Positions 11,313 through 23,222 of a stretch of DNA of 64,000 nucleotides are shown here, one piece after another. Positions within the stretch are counted from its first letter, which is position 1. Each line of letters starts with the position of its first letter. The stretch comes from Symsagittifera roscoffensis (taxonomy: Eukaryota; Xenacoelomorpha; Acoela; Convolutidae): NCBI RefSeq assembly GCF_963678635.1, contig NC_087067.1:4597072-4661071 (forward strand), in the 5' to 3' direction. Made by a program: the position numbers and the translations under genes. The notes below the pieces were generated by a model, which saw only the letters and a list, made by a program, of their open reading frames with translations, made no database searches and was not told where the DNA came from.

Positions 11313-12401
11313 TTTTCAATCTCTATCCTTGATGACTGAATAGAATTATCTTAACAGTTTGAATTCAGCGTTCAAGTCTGCAAATTGCTCGGGTCGATGT
11401 TTGTGATTTTTGTTTTGACAAACACATTTCAGAGTTTGATCGAAAATCCATTGTCGAGAAGGCCCTTTATTCGAACTCAATGACAAAACATACAAGGATT
11501 CGGTTGCAACATAACACAAAAAAACTGGAGTCAAACACAAAGTCGAAGCAAAATAAAGTCGCAAAAAACAGTCAAGTAAATTGCAACAAAAAGTCTAACT
11601 CAGCTTCAAAACGTAATTTAATCTGAAAATTCCTTTAATTTTTTTCTTGTTTTCGTTTTACAACTTCAGCAGAAAATGAGTTTTCAATATTTTTTGACAA
11701 AATAATTGTCATGATTTGTGACAAGTCAGTTTTGCGACAATTTATTTTCACAATTTAAACTTTCCCATTCTAGTAACAACTGTTATGCTTTGCTTTTGAT
11801 TTGGTCAAATATTGGCAACAGTTTTGTGCAAAAACATAAATTATGTTGTTTTTTAGAAAAACTTGTTTGGCTGATCTTGGTCGGAACGTTTTTCCTTGGT
11901 CTATAGAATTTTTTGAGAATTTTTTCCGCGCTCAAATTTAATTTCGAGTAAAATTTTTTTTTAGTTGCACTCGGTTGAACAGTTTTTTCTTGGTCCAGCG
12001 CGGTCGAAATGTTTTTATCTTGGGCAAAGTTTTGTTCGGTCGCTAACACTCTTCGAACGAACTTAACAAAACTCTTTTCTTTGAACGCAATCCGGTCGCA
12101 ATGGTTTTCCTTGGTTGACAGTAGTTGAAACATATCAAACTTTGGTTGAGACGGTTGAAGCAGACCAATTTGTGGTCAATTTGGTCGAAATTTAAGTAGC
12201 AAACTTCGACTCGTTTGCAAACCTTGAACATGCCTTTTTTGAAGCTTATGCAGCTGTGTGCAGTCCGAAACCGATTCGGATAAACCCATGAAATAATTCG
12301 GTAGAGGAAAATTTGCGCAAGTTTGTAACAATGGCACAAAAACTCCATGAGATCATCAAATGAAACAAACTAAGAGAGCTGCATAGACAGAGGTCAATTT
12401 T
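11313..12401 (+). repeat. Tandem repeat unit A2
   Basis: Second unit, offset 1099 bases from A1 at its start and 1091 at its end, with scattered substitutions and small indels. Part of it (about 12053-12161) was copied again at the junction of the larger duplication at 17464-17573. The open frames on the minus strand differ between A1 and A2. Confidence 0.8.
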
Positions 12402-12827
12402 GATTTAAAGCTGATCAGCCGTACTTTCAGTGTTTTTCATTTCATCGCTGCAAAAACTCCTTATCATTTAATTGTTTACAGGAAATGAAGGCTGAGATTT
12501 GTCATAAACTTTTGAAAAAGCATCTAAAAACATTCCATGATCCCCGCAATTTTTTTCTTTTTCAGCAAAATTTACTAATTTTCCTACAATTAATTCCTAA
12601 TTAACTACTTATATTAATTAGTAATTGATTAGTTAATTATTAAATATTGACTATTTAGTCTATATTAATCATTACTATACTACTAGTTAGTTACTACTCA
12701 CTAACTTCTAATTACTACTTACTAATTTTTTAGTATCACTAATTTTCTAATTTTTTTTAACAAATGCGATATACTGAACAAACATTAGTTTCAGTGTTAG
12801 ATGCACCAAAAATATTAAACAAAATTG
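12402..12827. repeat. A/T-only simple-sequence stretch
   Basis: Between about 12590 and 12760 the sequence is almost free of G and C and is built from degenerate TTACTAAT and TAATTAGT words. It repeats at 19090-19260 through the larger duplication. No gene is seen here. Confidence 0.5.
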
Positions 12828-13070
12828 CTTGTGTCAGGACGAAGCCCTGAATTTTCTCACCGTCCTTTAAGGTCTATGGAGCAGTACTAACAGGAAAAAA
12901 TCAACTGTAAAAATTAAATTTGAGTTTTTTTTTGTGAAAATCAACCCCCCACACGCCATATAAAAAACTAAGTGACACATTTTGCTCCTTGTAACAAATC
13001 AAAAAAGGCAATTAGGCTTCTTTCAACCAAATTGGAACAACTTCTAGGACGGAATAAATCTCCCTTTACA
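12828..13070 (-). mobile_element. Foldback-family arm, first part
   Basis: This matches the right arm of the complete foldback element in order: GACGAAGCCCTGAA, CCTTTAAGGTCTATGGAGCAG, CCCCCCACACGCCATAT, then CCTTGTAACAAATCA and AATAAATCTCC. The arm resumes at about 14178 after an inserted 1.1 kb element. Identical copy at 19330-19572. Confidence 0.7.
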
Positions 13071-14177
13071 CGCCCGCACTCTGTAAAAAGAGAAGATATT
13101 AGGTTATAATGGATTTTTATTGTCAGTCTTCATAAATTTCAAAAAATATTGATTATAATCAATTTAAAAAGGATTAGAATGTTACTATTCTTTGAAACAA
13201 TAAAAATCATTATAATCGATTATAATCAATTATTTTAAGGAAGTTATTTTTGTTCTCAAAATTTATTGAATTATAATCCATTATAATCGATTATAATCCA
13301 TTATTTTTCAACAAACGTCATCGCTTCCTTTCGTTTTAATTTTGTTTCGTTTTTGTGATTTTCAGTTGGTTACCGAACTAAAAGAAACTTAATTTTGTAC
13401 TTATAGCCACTAGCAGATTTAGGAAGGGGGCGTCGGGGGGACGACGCCCCTCCTCATCGATTCGGTCCTCTGCCGACCCAAAAGGTCTCCCCATTTTTTT
13501 CTCACTATTTTGAGATCCCCCACTATTCTGAGATCCCCCATTATTTTGAGATATACTTTTCTGGCTTACTGCCCCTAAAGTTTTTTAACGGCGCCTAATA
13601 TATTTTATTTTTGAGGAGGGCGCGCGCCGTAAAAAGCATTTTTTGGTCAAATTTTTCCAAAAAGTGTCAAAAAATGCTTTTTTTTGGCCAGTTTATTTTT
13701 TAAGAAATTTTGCCTGCGGCGCATAAATTTTGAACAAAACAGGGTTTTTCATTGCCTCGGGAATACTTGAATCAATCTAGCCAAGTTTTATAGGGTTTAG
13801 GAGATCCCCACCCCTTGCAAAAATCCTAGATCCTCCCCTGGCCCACTGCTTCTTATTCCTACTGTGTTTTCATGCAGGATAGTTAAACTACAATCCATTA
13901 TAATAGATTTTTCCTGTGAAATAAATTTCGATAGAAAAAGGGATTATAATCTTTTAGAATGATTATAATAGATTATAAGAGATTTTAAAAGATGATAAGA
14001 GATTTTCGGAAAAATTATAATTCATCATTATTTTTTAAATTGTCACCAAAAAAGTTATTATGGATCATAAATCGTTTAAACATCTGAAAATTGCCCTTAT
14101 AATTATTTATAACTTTGTTTAAAAAACGATTTTAATTATAATATAATCGAATGTTTATTCTTTATTGAGTGAGGGCG
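13071..14177. mobile_element. Nested 1.1 kb element with terminal inverted repeats
   Basis: It interrupts a foldback arm that is continuous in the complete copy. Ends are CGCCCGCACTCTGTAAA and the complement of CGCCCTCACTCAATAAA. Inside both ends lie arrays of palindromic TATAATCGATTATAAT-type words (about 13095-13310 and 13890-14155). The centre, about 13405-13845, is the R2 sequence also seen at 2848-3240. There is no substantial open frame, so it is non-autonomous. An identical copy lies at 19573-20679. The exact end bases and any target duplication are uncertain by a few positions. Confidence 0.65.
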
Positions 14178-14440
14178 ATAATTGTGCGAAATGTATCGCG
14201 CGTTAAATGCCCCAAATTGGACAAACTGACAATGCTGAAACCCTATAACTTTACGAAAAAAATTCCAGGTTAAATATATTTTCAAGTTTAAGCTCAAGAC
14301 AACAAAACTTTTCGAATGATAGGAAAAGTTCCGTCAAAAAAAAAGGCCAGTTAAAAAGCTGAAGTTTGTTTGCAGTAAGAAAACCACCCCGAGCACAAAT
14401 ATTCCGTTACTTTCGTTACGAAGGAGGGAACAATAACTTT
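14178..14440 (-). mobile_element. Foldback-family arm, second part and terminus
   Basis: Continues the interrupted arm with TATCGCGCGTTAA, ATGCCCCAAATTGG, AAACCCTATAACTTTACG and the terminal ACCACCCCGAGCACAAATATT, ending near GGGAACAATA. It matches 9165-9425 of the complete element. The duplicate lies at 20680-20942. Confidence 0.7.
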
Positions 14441-14582
14441 ATCGAATTAATAACTCTCAAAACGGAAAATTGACCAGTTCTGAGCCATCAAAGTCTGCGG
14501 CAACAACAAAAAATGGATTTCACTAGAAAAGCTTTCAAACAGGTTAAGCTCCAGGATAGGTTACTCTGAAAATTCAAATAGA

Positions 14583-15485
14583 ATATTGTTCCGATTTTCT
14601 TAACGGAAATAACGAAATATTTGCGCTCGTGGTGTTTTTGCGCTCGAGCTTAAGTTATGAGGATTTAACGATTGCCGTTTCCATCAATTTGGGAAAATTG
14701 AGCGCCATATTTTTCGCGCTATTAACGCGTAAACGGACATTTACTATGTTTCAGAAATCGTTCGAAATCGGTTGAAGGAAGCTTAGTTTCCATAATTGAT
14801 TTGTTACCAGGAGCGATATCTACCATTTTGTACTTTATATGGCGTGAGGGGGAGGATTTTTATTTTCATTACAATCAATTTGTTCATGTTAAGACTGCTC
14901 AAAAGACCTCAAAAAGCAGTCGGAACATTCAGGGCTTTGCCCCCAAAACGAGCAATTGAGTGGTTTTTTGATCCGACTTTTGTCAGAAGAGTGACGGAAT
15001 ATTTGTGCTCGAGGTGGTTTTTTTTCAGACAAATTTCGACTGTTTTGACTGACCAATTTGGACGGATTTTTCAAAAGTTCATTCGAAAGTTTTGGTTCTT
15101 TTCAGCTTAAATTTGAAAATATATTTCAACTGTGATCTTTTTTCTTAAAATTATAGGGGCTTAGACCTTGCCATTTTGACCAATTAGGCACATTTAACGC
15201 GCAATCCATTTCGCACAATTATTGCGAGAGTGGAGATTAATTCCGCCTTAAAAATTGTTCTAACTTGGTTGAAAGAAGCTTAATTGCCATAAGTGATTTG
15301 TTACTAGGAGCGAAATTTATCAACTAGTTTTTTATATGACGTTTGGGGGATTATTTTCACAAAAAATCTCATACTGAAAAAAAATGCGTTTCATTTTTAT
15401 TACAGTTATTTTTTCATAGTTTTACTCCTTTAAAGACCTTAAAAGGCAAACGGAACATTCGGGGTTGTGCCCTGATGCAGCAGTC
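14583..15485 (+). mobile_element. Two consecutive half-foldback copies
   Basis: Two left-arm-type copies lie head to tail, about 14587-14958 and 14960-15485. Each starts with a version of TTCCGA...GGAATATTTGTGCTCG, passes GGCGTGAGGGGGAGG or its equivalent, and ends in the GTCGGAACATTCAGGG or ACGGAACATTCGGGG core. No matching right arms follow, so they are solo arms. Duplicate at +6502. Confidence 0.6.
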
Positions 15486-15684
15486 TTGTTTTGTATTTAG
15501 GCAAAATGAAAAGCAAGACAAAATCGAGAATGTTTGCTGCGCTTTTGTGTGCTTTGTCAGTTTCACGGGTGTCAAAGAACCAAAACATTTGGATTTTCAG
15601 TCCTTCTGGAATAAAACTACTCCTTGTATAACCCAAATGATTCAATTGGATGAAATACTTTTCCAAAAGAACAGATTGCTCCAT
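15439..15684 (-). CDS. 81-codon open frame in repeat, version 1
   Basis: This open frame is 81 codons long and starts MEQSVLLEKYF. A second, about 60 per cent identical version lies at 16475-16720, with no frame-breaking indel between the two over their length. Conserved blocks are IPEGL, RETDKAHK and AANILDFVL. The last dozen or so codons are foldback core sequence, so the frame ends inside a transposon-derived segment. It may be a remnant of a coding sequence captured by the repeat, or chance. An identical copy is at 21941-22186. Confidence 0.25.
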   Translation of the reverse strand: MEQSVLLEKYFIQLNHLGYTRSSFIPEGLKIQMFWFFDTRETDKAHKSAANILDFVLLFILPKYKTRLLHQGTTPNVPFAF

Positions 15685-16029
15685 AATACATTTACTTTAA
15701 AAAAATAATAGAAAACAAATATAAGGTTACTAGTGTTTAGGGAACAATGTTATTGAGGTCCAGGTATTTTAATGAGCCGACATTTTTAACAGACCAATAT
15801 TTAAGCACCGGAAAAGATATAATTACTCCCGGAAAATAAGTACTTAAAACACATTTAAAAATATTAACAAGTACTTTGAGTTCAACTCGAATGTACCTTA
15901 ACGACAACTTCTGATGCTCTAATCATTTGCATACAGGGAACTTGGAATTGACAAGTCGGATTTTTCGAAGTAATTTTATATGTTGTTGGTTATCAAAAAA
16001 AGATCAAAAGGTCAAGTTCGAATTACACG

Positions 16030-16345
16030 TGTGTTGTTATTCCGTTTTTCAATAAAAGTGACGGAATATTTGTGCTGGTTTTTTTTTGACTTTTCAACTA
16101 GCCATTTTCGCTGGATTTTTTGTATCATTCATAAGGTTGCCTTTCCTGGTATATACCCAAAATGTTTGTATTGAACTGTACAATAGCGTGTAGCGCTTCA
16201 TTTCACAAAAATCTCATTAAAATTTTTGAGTAATTTTCAGTTTTTTTTTAAATGTAAATGATTTTTTTTAAAGCAAACACTACTGCATAGACGTTGAAGG
16301 GCATTCAAATTATTGAGGTTTTTGCCCTGATAAGATGATTTTGGT
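16030..16345 (+). mobile_element. Foldback-family half copy
   Basis: Starts near AAAGTGACGGAATATTTGTGC (16057-16077) and ends at GAAGGGCATTCAAATTATTG followed by a GCCCTGATAAGATGA hairpin remnant. Diverged from the complete copy. Duplicate at +6502. Confidence 0.5.
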
Positions 16346-16474
16346 CAATTAAATAAATTAATGGACTTTTGATGTGATTTTCCACTAAAGAGTTATTCAA
16401 TTTTTTCTATCATTGGAAAAAATTGCATTTTTTGTTACATTTGATTTTTTCGTAATATTACTGCTTCATAGATC

Positions 16475-16720
16475 TTAGTAGGCAGTCGGAGTGTTCAGGG
16501 TATTGCCCTGATGTAAACAGTCTTCTAATTTATTTAGGCAAAATGAAAACAAAACGAAATCGAGAATGTTTGCTGCGTTTTTGTGTGCTTTGTCAGTTTC
16601 ACGGTTTTCAAATAACCAAAAAATTTGGATTTGCAGTCCTTCTGGAATAGAAGTAGCCCCTGTATAATCCAATTGATTCAAGCGGACGAAAAACTTTTTC
16701 AAAAGAACAGATTGCTCCAT
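16475..16720 (-). CDS. 81-codon open frame in repeat, version 2
   Basis: This paralogue of the 15439-15684 frame keeps the same length and start (MEQSVLLKKFF). Amino-acid changes are spread along the frame with clusters of identity (RETDKAHK, AANILDFVL). It lies between a foldback core and AT-rich sequence. I see no splice site, promoter or downstream polyadenylation context that argues for expression. An identical copy lies at 22977-23222 in the duplicated block. Confidence 0.25.
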   Translation of the reverse strand: MEQSVLLKKFFVRLNQLDYTGATSIPEGLQIQIFWLFENRETDKAHKNAANILDFVLFSFCLNKLEDCLHQGNTLNTPTAY

Positions 16721-17084
16721 AAGTACACTAACTACAAAAAAGTAACTGAAAGCAAATACAATGATACTAGTGTTCAGGGTGCAATGTTATTGGGGTCCAG
16801 GTAATGAATCGACTTCTTTTAACAGACCAATTTTTTAGCACCAGACAAGAAATAATTACTCGCAGGAAAAGTCTGTACCAAAAACACTTATAAAAATAAT
16901 AACAAGTATTTTGAATTCAACTCGAACGACACCTTCTGATGCTAATTTTTTCATTCAAATTGCTTGAAATTTTGAATTTGCAATTGACATGTCAGAAGTT
17001 TTCAAAGTGATTTTATACGTTGTTTATTATCAAAAAAAGGATCAAAAGGGCAAAGTCGAATTACACGCGTGTTGTTTTTTCAAT

Positions 17085-17462
17085 TTTCGAAAAAAGTGAC
17101 GGAATATTTGTGCATGGGTGTTTTTATTGACATTTCAACTAGCTTTTTTTCTACTTTTTTATTCGAAAGGTTTTGTTGGCCTGGTAAAAATATTAAAAAG
17201 ATTTTAACAATTTCACCTGTGATATATTTTTGTGAAGATATGTGAATTTGAGGGTTGCTAATTTGGCCAATTCGGGTTAGTTAACCCGCGATATATTTTC
17301 CCTTTTAACGCGTAAGCGGAGAATAAATGAGTCTTAGAAAACGTTTCAAATTGATTTGAGTTATGCTATTTAGTTTTTTATTACTTTTTACCGAAAATGT
17401 ATCATTTTGTACTGTACATTAGCGTGTTGCCCTTCATTTCAAAAAAAAAATCTCAACGAAAT
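17085..17462 (+). mobile_element. Foldback-family half copy at the duplication edge
   Basis: Contains AAGTGACGGAATATTTGTGC, CGCGATATATTTTCCC, AACGCGTAAGCGG and the start of the GCGTGTTGCCC landmark. It is cut off at AACGAAAT by the duplication junction, whereas in the second block the same sequence runs on past 23964 into 24085. Confidence 0.6.
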
Positions 17463-17573
17463 CTCGAACGAACTTAACAAAACTCTTTTCTTTGAACGCA
17501 ATCCGGTCGCAATGGTTTTCCTTGGTTGACAGTAGTTGAAACATATCAAACTTTGGTTGAGACGGTTGAAGCA
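17463..17573 (+). repeat. Chimeric junction between the two 6.39 kb copies
   Basis: About 110 bases that match unit A2 (12053-12161), not the equivalent part of A1. From GACCAATTTGTGATC onward the sequence follows A1. The second block therefore begins inside A2 and switches to A1 within a short run of shared bases, as expected for a crossover or template switch between A units. Confidence 0.8.
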
Positions 17574-19572
17574 GACCAATTTGTGATCAATTTGATCGAA
17601 ACTTAAGTAGCAAACTTCGACTCGTTTTCAAACCTGGAACATGTAAATTTTGAAGCGTATGCAGCTGTGTGAGGTCCGAAATTGATTCGGATAAACCCAT
17701 GAAATAATTCGGAAGAGGACAATTCGCGCAAGTTTGTAGCGATGGCACAAAAACTCCATGACATCATCAAATGAAACAAACTAAGAGAGCTGCATAGACA
17801 GAGGTCAATTTTAATTTTCAATCTCTATCCTTGATGACTGAATAGAATTATCTTAACAGTTTGAATTCAGCGTTCAAGTCTGCAAATTGCTCGGGTCGAT
17901 GTTTGTGATTTTTGTTTTGACAAACACATTTCAGAGTTTGATCGAAAATCCATTGTCGAGAAGGCCCTTTATTCGAACTCAATGACAAAACATACAAGGA
18001 TTCGGTTGCAACATAACACAAAAAAACTGGAGTCAAACACAAAGTCGAAGCAAAATAAAGTCGCAAAAAACAGTCAAGTAAATTGCAACAAAAAGTCTAA
18101 CTCAGCTTCAAAACGTAATTTAATCTGAAAATTCCTTTAATTTTTTTCTTGTTTTCGTTTTACAACTTCAGCAGAAAATGAGTTTTCAATATTTTTTGAC
18201 AAAATAATTGTCATGATTTGTGACAAGTCAGTTTTGCGACAATTTATTTTCACAATTTAAACTTTCCCATTCTAGTAACAACTGTTATGCTTTGCTTTTG
18301 ATTTGGTCAAATATTGGCAACAGTTTTGTGCAAAAACATAAATTATGTTGTTTTTTAGAAAAACTTGTTTGGCTGATCTTGGTCGGAACGTTTTTCCTTG
18401 GTCTATAGAATTTTTTGAGAATTTTTTCCGCGCTCAAATTTAATTTCGAGTAAAATTTTTTTTTAGTTGCACTCGGTTGAACAGTTTTTTCTTGGTCCAG
18501 CGCGGTCGAAATGTTTTTATCTTGGGCAAAGTTTTGTTCGGTCGCTAACACTCTTCGAACGAACTTAACAAAACTCTTTTCTTTGAACGCAATCCGGTCG
18601 CAATGGTTTTCCTTGGTTGACAGTAGTTGAAACATATCAAACTTTGGTTGAGACGGTTGAAGCAGACCAATTTGTGGTCAATTTGGTCGAAATTTAAGTA
18701 GCAAACTTCGACTCGTTTGCAAACCTTGAACATGCCTTTTTTGAAGCTTATGCAGCTGTGTGCAGTCCGAAACCGATTCGGATAAACCCATGAAATAATT
18801 CGGTAGAGGAAAATTTGCGCAAGTTTGTAACAATGGCACAAAAACTCCATGAGATCATCAAATGAAACAAACTAAGAGAGCTGCATAGACAGAGGTCAAT
18901 TTTGATTTAAAGCTGATCAGCCGTACTTTCAGTGTTTTTCATTTCATCGCTGCAAAAACTCCTTATCATTTAATTGTTTACAGGAAATGAAGGCTGAGAT
19001 TTGTCATAAACTTTTGAAAAAGCATCTAAAAACATTCCATGATCCCCGCAATTTTTTTCTTTTTCAGCAAAATTTACTAATTTTCCTACAATTAATTCCT
19101 AATTAACTACTTATATTAATTAGTAATTGATTAGTTAATTATTAAATATTGACTATTTAGTCTATATTAATCATTACTATACTACTAGTTAGTTACTACT
19201 CACTAACTTCTAATTACTACTTACTAATTTTTTAGTATCACTAATTTTCTAATTTTTTTTAACAAATGCGATATACTGAACAAACATTAGTTTCAGTGTT
19301 AGATGCACCAAAAATATTAAACAAAATTGCTTGTGTCAGGACGAAGCCCTGAATTTTCTCACCGTCCTTTAAGGTCTATGGAGCAGTACTAACAGGAAAA
19401 AATCAACTGTAAAAATTAAATTTGAGTTTTTTTTTGTGAAAATCAACCCCCCACACGCCATATAAAAAACTAAGTGACACATTTTGCTCCTTGTAACAAA
19501 TCAAAAAAGGCAATTAGGCTTCTTTCAACCAAATTGGAACAACTTCTAGGACGGAATAAATCTCCCTTTACA

Positions 19573-20679
19573 CGCCCGCACTCTGTAAAAAGAGAAGATA
19601 TTAGGTTATAATGGATTTTTATTGTCAGTCTTCATAAATTTCAAAAAATATTGATTATAATCAATTTAAAAAGGATTAGAATGTTACTATTCTTTGAAAC
19701 AATAAAAATCATTATAATCGATTATAATCAATTATTTTAAGGAAGTTATTTTTGTTCTCAAAATTTATTGAATTATAATCCATTATAATCGATTATAATC
19801 CATTATTTTTCAACAAACGTCATCGCTTCCTTTCGTTTTAATTTTGTTTCGTTTTTGTGATTTTCAGTTGGTTACCGAACTAAAAGAAACTTAATTTTGT
19901 ACTTATAGCCACTAGCAGATTTAGGAAGGGGGCGTCGGGGGGACGACGCCCCTCCTCATCGATTCGGTCCTCTGCCGACCCAAAAGGTCTCCCCATTTTT
20001 TTCTCACTATTTTGAGATCCCCCACTATTCTGAGATCCCCCATTATTTTGAGATATACTTTTCTGGCTTACTGCCCCTAAAGTTTTTTAACGGCGCCTAA
20101 TATATTTTATTTTTGAGGAGGGCGCGCGCCGTAAAAAGCATTTTTTGGTCAAATTTTTCCAAAAAGTGTCAAAAAATGCTTTTTTTTGGCCAGTTTATTT
20201 TTTAAGAAATTTTGCCTGCGGCGCATAAATTTTGAACAAAACAGGGTTTTTCATTGCCTCGGGAATACTTGAATCAATCTAGCCAAGTTTTATAGGGTTT
20301 AGGAGATCCCCACCCCTTGCAAAAATCCTAGATCCTCCCCTGGCCCACTGCTTCTTATTCCTACTGTGTTTTCATGCAGGATAGTTAAACTACAATCCAT
20401 TATAATAGATTTTTCCTGTGAAATAAATTTCGATAGAAAAAGGGATTATAATCTTTTAGAATGATTATAATAGATTATAAGAGATTTTAAAAGATGATAA
20501 GAGATTTTCGGAAAAATTATAATTCATCATTATTTTTTAAATTGTCACCAAAAAAGTTATTATGGATCATAAATCGTTTAAACATCTGAAAATTGCCCTT
20601 ATAATTATTTATAACTTTGTTTAAAAAACGATTTTAATTATAATATAATCGAATGTTTATTCTTTATTGAGTGAGGGCG
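19573..20679. mobile_element. Nested 1.1 kb element, second copy
   Basis: Copy of the 13071-14177 element carried in the second duplication block, with the same terminal inverted repeats (CGCCCGCACTC), the same palindromic arrays and the same R2 centre. It is not an independent insertion. Confidence 0.6.
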
Positions 20680-21940
20680 ATAATTGTGCGAAATGTATCG
20701 CGCGTTAAATGCCCCAAATTGGACAAACTGACAATGCTGAAACCCTATAACTTTACGAAAAAAATTCCAGGTTAAATATATTTTCAAGTTTAAGCTCAAG
20801 ACAACAAAACTTTTCGAATGATAGGAAAAGTTCCGTCAAAAAAAAAGGCCAGTTAAAAAGCTGAAGTTTGTTTGCAGTAAGAAAACCACCCCGAGCACAA
20901 ATATTCCGTTACTTTCGTTACGAAGGAGGGAACAATAACTTTATCGAATTAATAACTCTCAAAACGGAAAATTGACCAGTTCTGAGCCATCAAAGTCTGC
21001 GGCAACAACAAAAAATGGATTTCACTAGAAAAGCTTTCAAACAGGTTAAGCTCCAGGATAGGTTACTCTGAAAATTCAAATAGAATATTGTTCCGATTTT
21101 CTTAACGGAAATAACGAAATATTTGCGCTCGTGGTGTTTTTGCGCTCGAGCTTAAGTTATGAGGATTTAACGATTGCCGTTTCCATCAATTTGGGAAAAT
21201 TGAGCGCCATATTTTTCGCGCTATTAACGCGTAAACGGACATTTACTATGTTTCAGAAATCGTTCGAAATCGGTTGAAGGAAGCTTAGTTTCCATAATTG
21301 ATTTGTTACCAGGAGCGATATCTACCATTTTGTACTTTATATGGCGTGAGGGGGAGGATTTTTATTTTCATTACAATCAATTTGTTCATGTTAAGACTGC
21401 TCAAAAGACCTCAAAAAGCAGTCGGAACATTCAGGGCTTTGCCCCCAAAACGAGCAATTGAGTGGTTTTTTGATCCGACTTTTGTCAGAAGAGTGACGGA
21501 ATATTTGTGCTCGAGGTGGTTTTTTTTCAGACAAATTTCGACTGTTTTGACTGACCAATTTGGACGGATTTTTCAAAAGTTCATTCGAAAGTTTTGGTTC
21601 TTTTCAGCTTAAATTTGAAAATATATTTCAACTGTGATCTTTTTTCTTAAAATTATAGGGGCTTAGACCTTGCCATTTTGACCAATTAGGCACATTTAAC
21701 GCGCAATCCATTTCGCACAATTATTGCGAGAGTGGAGATTAATTCCGCCTTAAAAATTGTTCTAACTTGGTTGAAAGAAGCTTAATTGCCATAAGTGATT
21801 TGTTACTAGGAGCGAAATTTATCAACTAGTTTTTTATATGACGTTTGGGGGATTATTTTCACAAAAAATCTCATACTGAAAAAAAATGCGTTTCATTTTT
21901 ATTACAGTTATTTTTTCATAGTTTTACTCCTTTAAAGACC

Positions 21941-22186
21941 TTAAAAGGCAAACGGAACATTCGGGGTTGTGCCCTGATGCAGCAGTCTTGTTTTGTATTT
22001 AGGCAAAATGAAAAGCAAGACAAAATCGAGAATGTTTGCTGCGCTTTTGTGTGCTTTGTCAGTTTCACGGGTGTCAAAGAACCAAAACATTTGGATTTTC
22101 AGTCCTTCTGGAATAAAACTACTCCTTGTATAACCCAAATGATTCAATTGGATGAAATACTTTTCCAAAAGAACAGATTGCTCCAT
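21941..22186 (-). CDS. 81-codon open frame, version 1, second block
   Basis: Translation identical to 15439-15684, present because of the 6.39 kb duplication. The doubts about coding status given there apply. Confidence 0.2.
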   Translation of the reverse strand: MEQSVLLEKYFIQLNHLGYTRSSFIPEGLKIQMFWFFDTRETDKAHKSAANILDFVLLFILPKYKTRLLHQGTTPNVPFAF

Positions 22187-22976
22187 AATACATTTACTTT
22201 AAAAAAATAATAGAAAACAAATATAAGGTTACTAGTGTTTAGGGAACAATGTTATTGAGGTCCAGGTATTTTAATGAGCCGACATTTTTAACAGACCAAT
22301 ATTTAAGCACCGGAAAAGATATAATTACTCCCGGAAAATAAGTACTTAAAACACATTTAAAAATATTAACAAGTACTTTGAGTTCAACTCGAATGTACCT
22401 TAACGACAACTTCTGATGCTCTAATCATTTGCATACAGGGAACTTGGAATTGACAAGTCGGATTTTTCGAAGTAATTTTATATGTTGTTGGTTATCAAAA
22501 AAAGATCAAAAGGTCAAGTTCGAATTACACGTGTGTTGTTATTCCGTTTTTCAATAAAAGTGACGGAATATTTGTGCTGGTTTTTTTTTGACTTTTCAAC
22601 TAGCCATTTTCGCTGGATTTTTTGTATCATTCATAAGGTTGCCTTTCCTGGTATATACCCAAAATGTTTGTATTGAACTGTACAATAGCGTGTAGCGCTT
22701 CATTTCACAAAAATCTCATTAAAATTTTTGAGTAATTTTCAGTTTTTTTTTAAATGTAAATGATTTTTTTTAAAGCAAACACTACTGCATAGACGTTGAA
22801 GGGCATTCAAATTATTGAGGTTTTTGCCCTGATAAGATGATTTTGGTCAATTAAATAAATTAATGGACTTTTGATGTGATTTTCCACTAAAGAGTTATTC
22901 AATTTTTTCTATCATTGGAAAAAATTGCATTTTTTGTTACATTTGATTTTTTCGTAATATTACTGCTTCATAGATC

Positions 22977-23222
22977 TTAGTAGGCAGTCGGAGTGTTCAG
23001 GGTATTGCCCTGATGTAAACAGTCTTCTAATTTATTTAGGCAAAATGAAAACAAAACGAAATCGAGAATGTTTGCTGCGTTTTTGTGTGCTTTGTCAGTT
23101 TCACGGTTTTCAAATAACCAAAAAATTTGGATTTGCAGTCCTTCTGGAATAGAAGTAGCCCCTGTATAATCCAATTGATTCAAGCGGACGAAAAACTTTT
23201 TCAAAAGAACAGATTGCTCCAT
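22977..23222 (-). CDS. 81-codon open frame, version 2, second block
   Basis: Translation identical to 16475-16720, present because of the 6.39 kb duplication. Coding status is doubtful. Confidence 0.2.
   Translation of the reverse strand: MEQSVLLKKFFVRLNQLDYTGATSIPEGLQIQIFWLFENRETDKAHKNAANILDFVLFSFCLNKLEDCLHQGNTLNTPTAY

Larger units (their letters stand above)
11072..17462 (+). repeat. 6.39 kb direct duplication, copy 1
   Basis: Bases 11072-17462 reappear at 17574-23964 with a constant offset of 6502, and every stretch I compared was identical, including all open frames. The left limit is a mismatch at 11071 versus 17573. The right limit is AACGAAAT, after which the copies diverge. The block contains most of units A1 and A2, foldback-family pieces, the nested element at 13071-14177 and two related 81-codon open frames. 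No established gene lies inside it. Confidence 0.9.
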
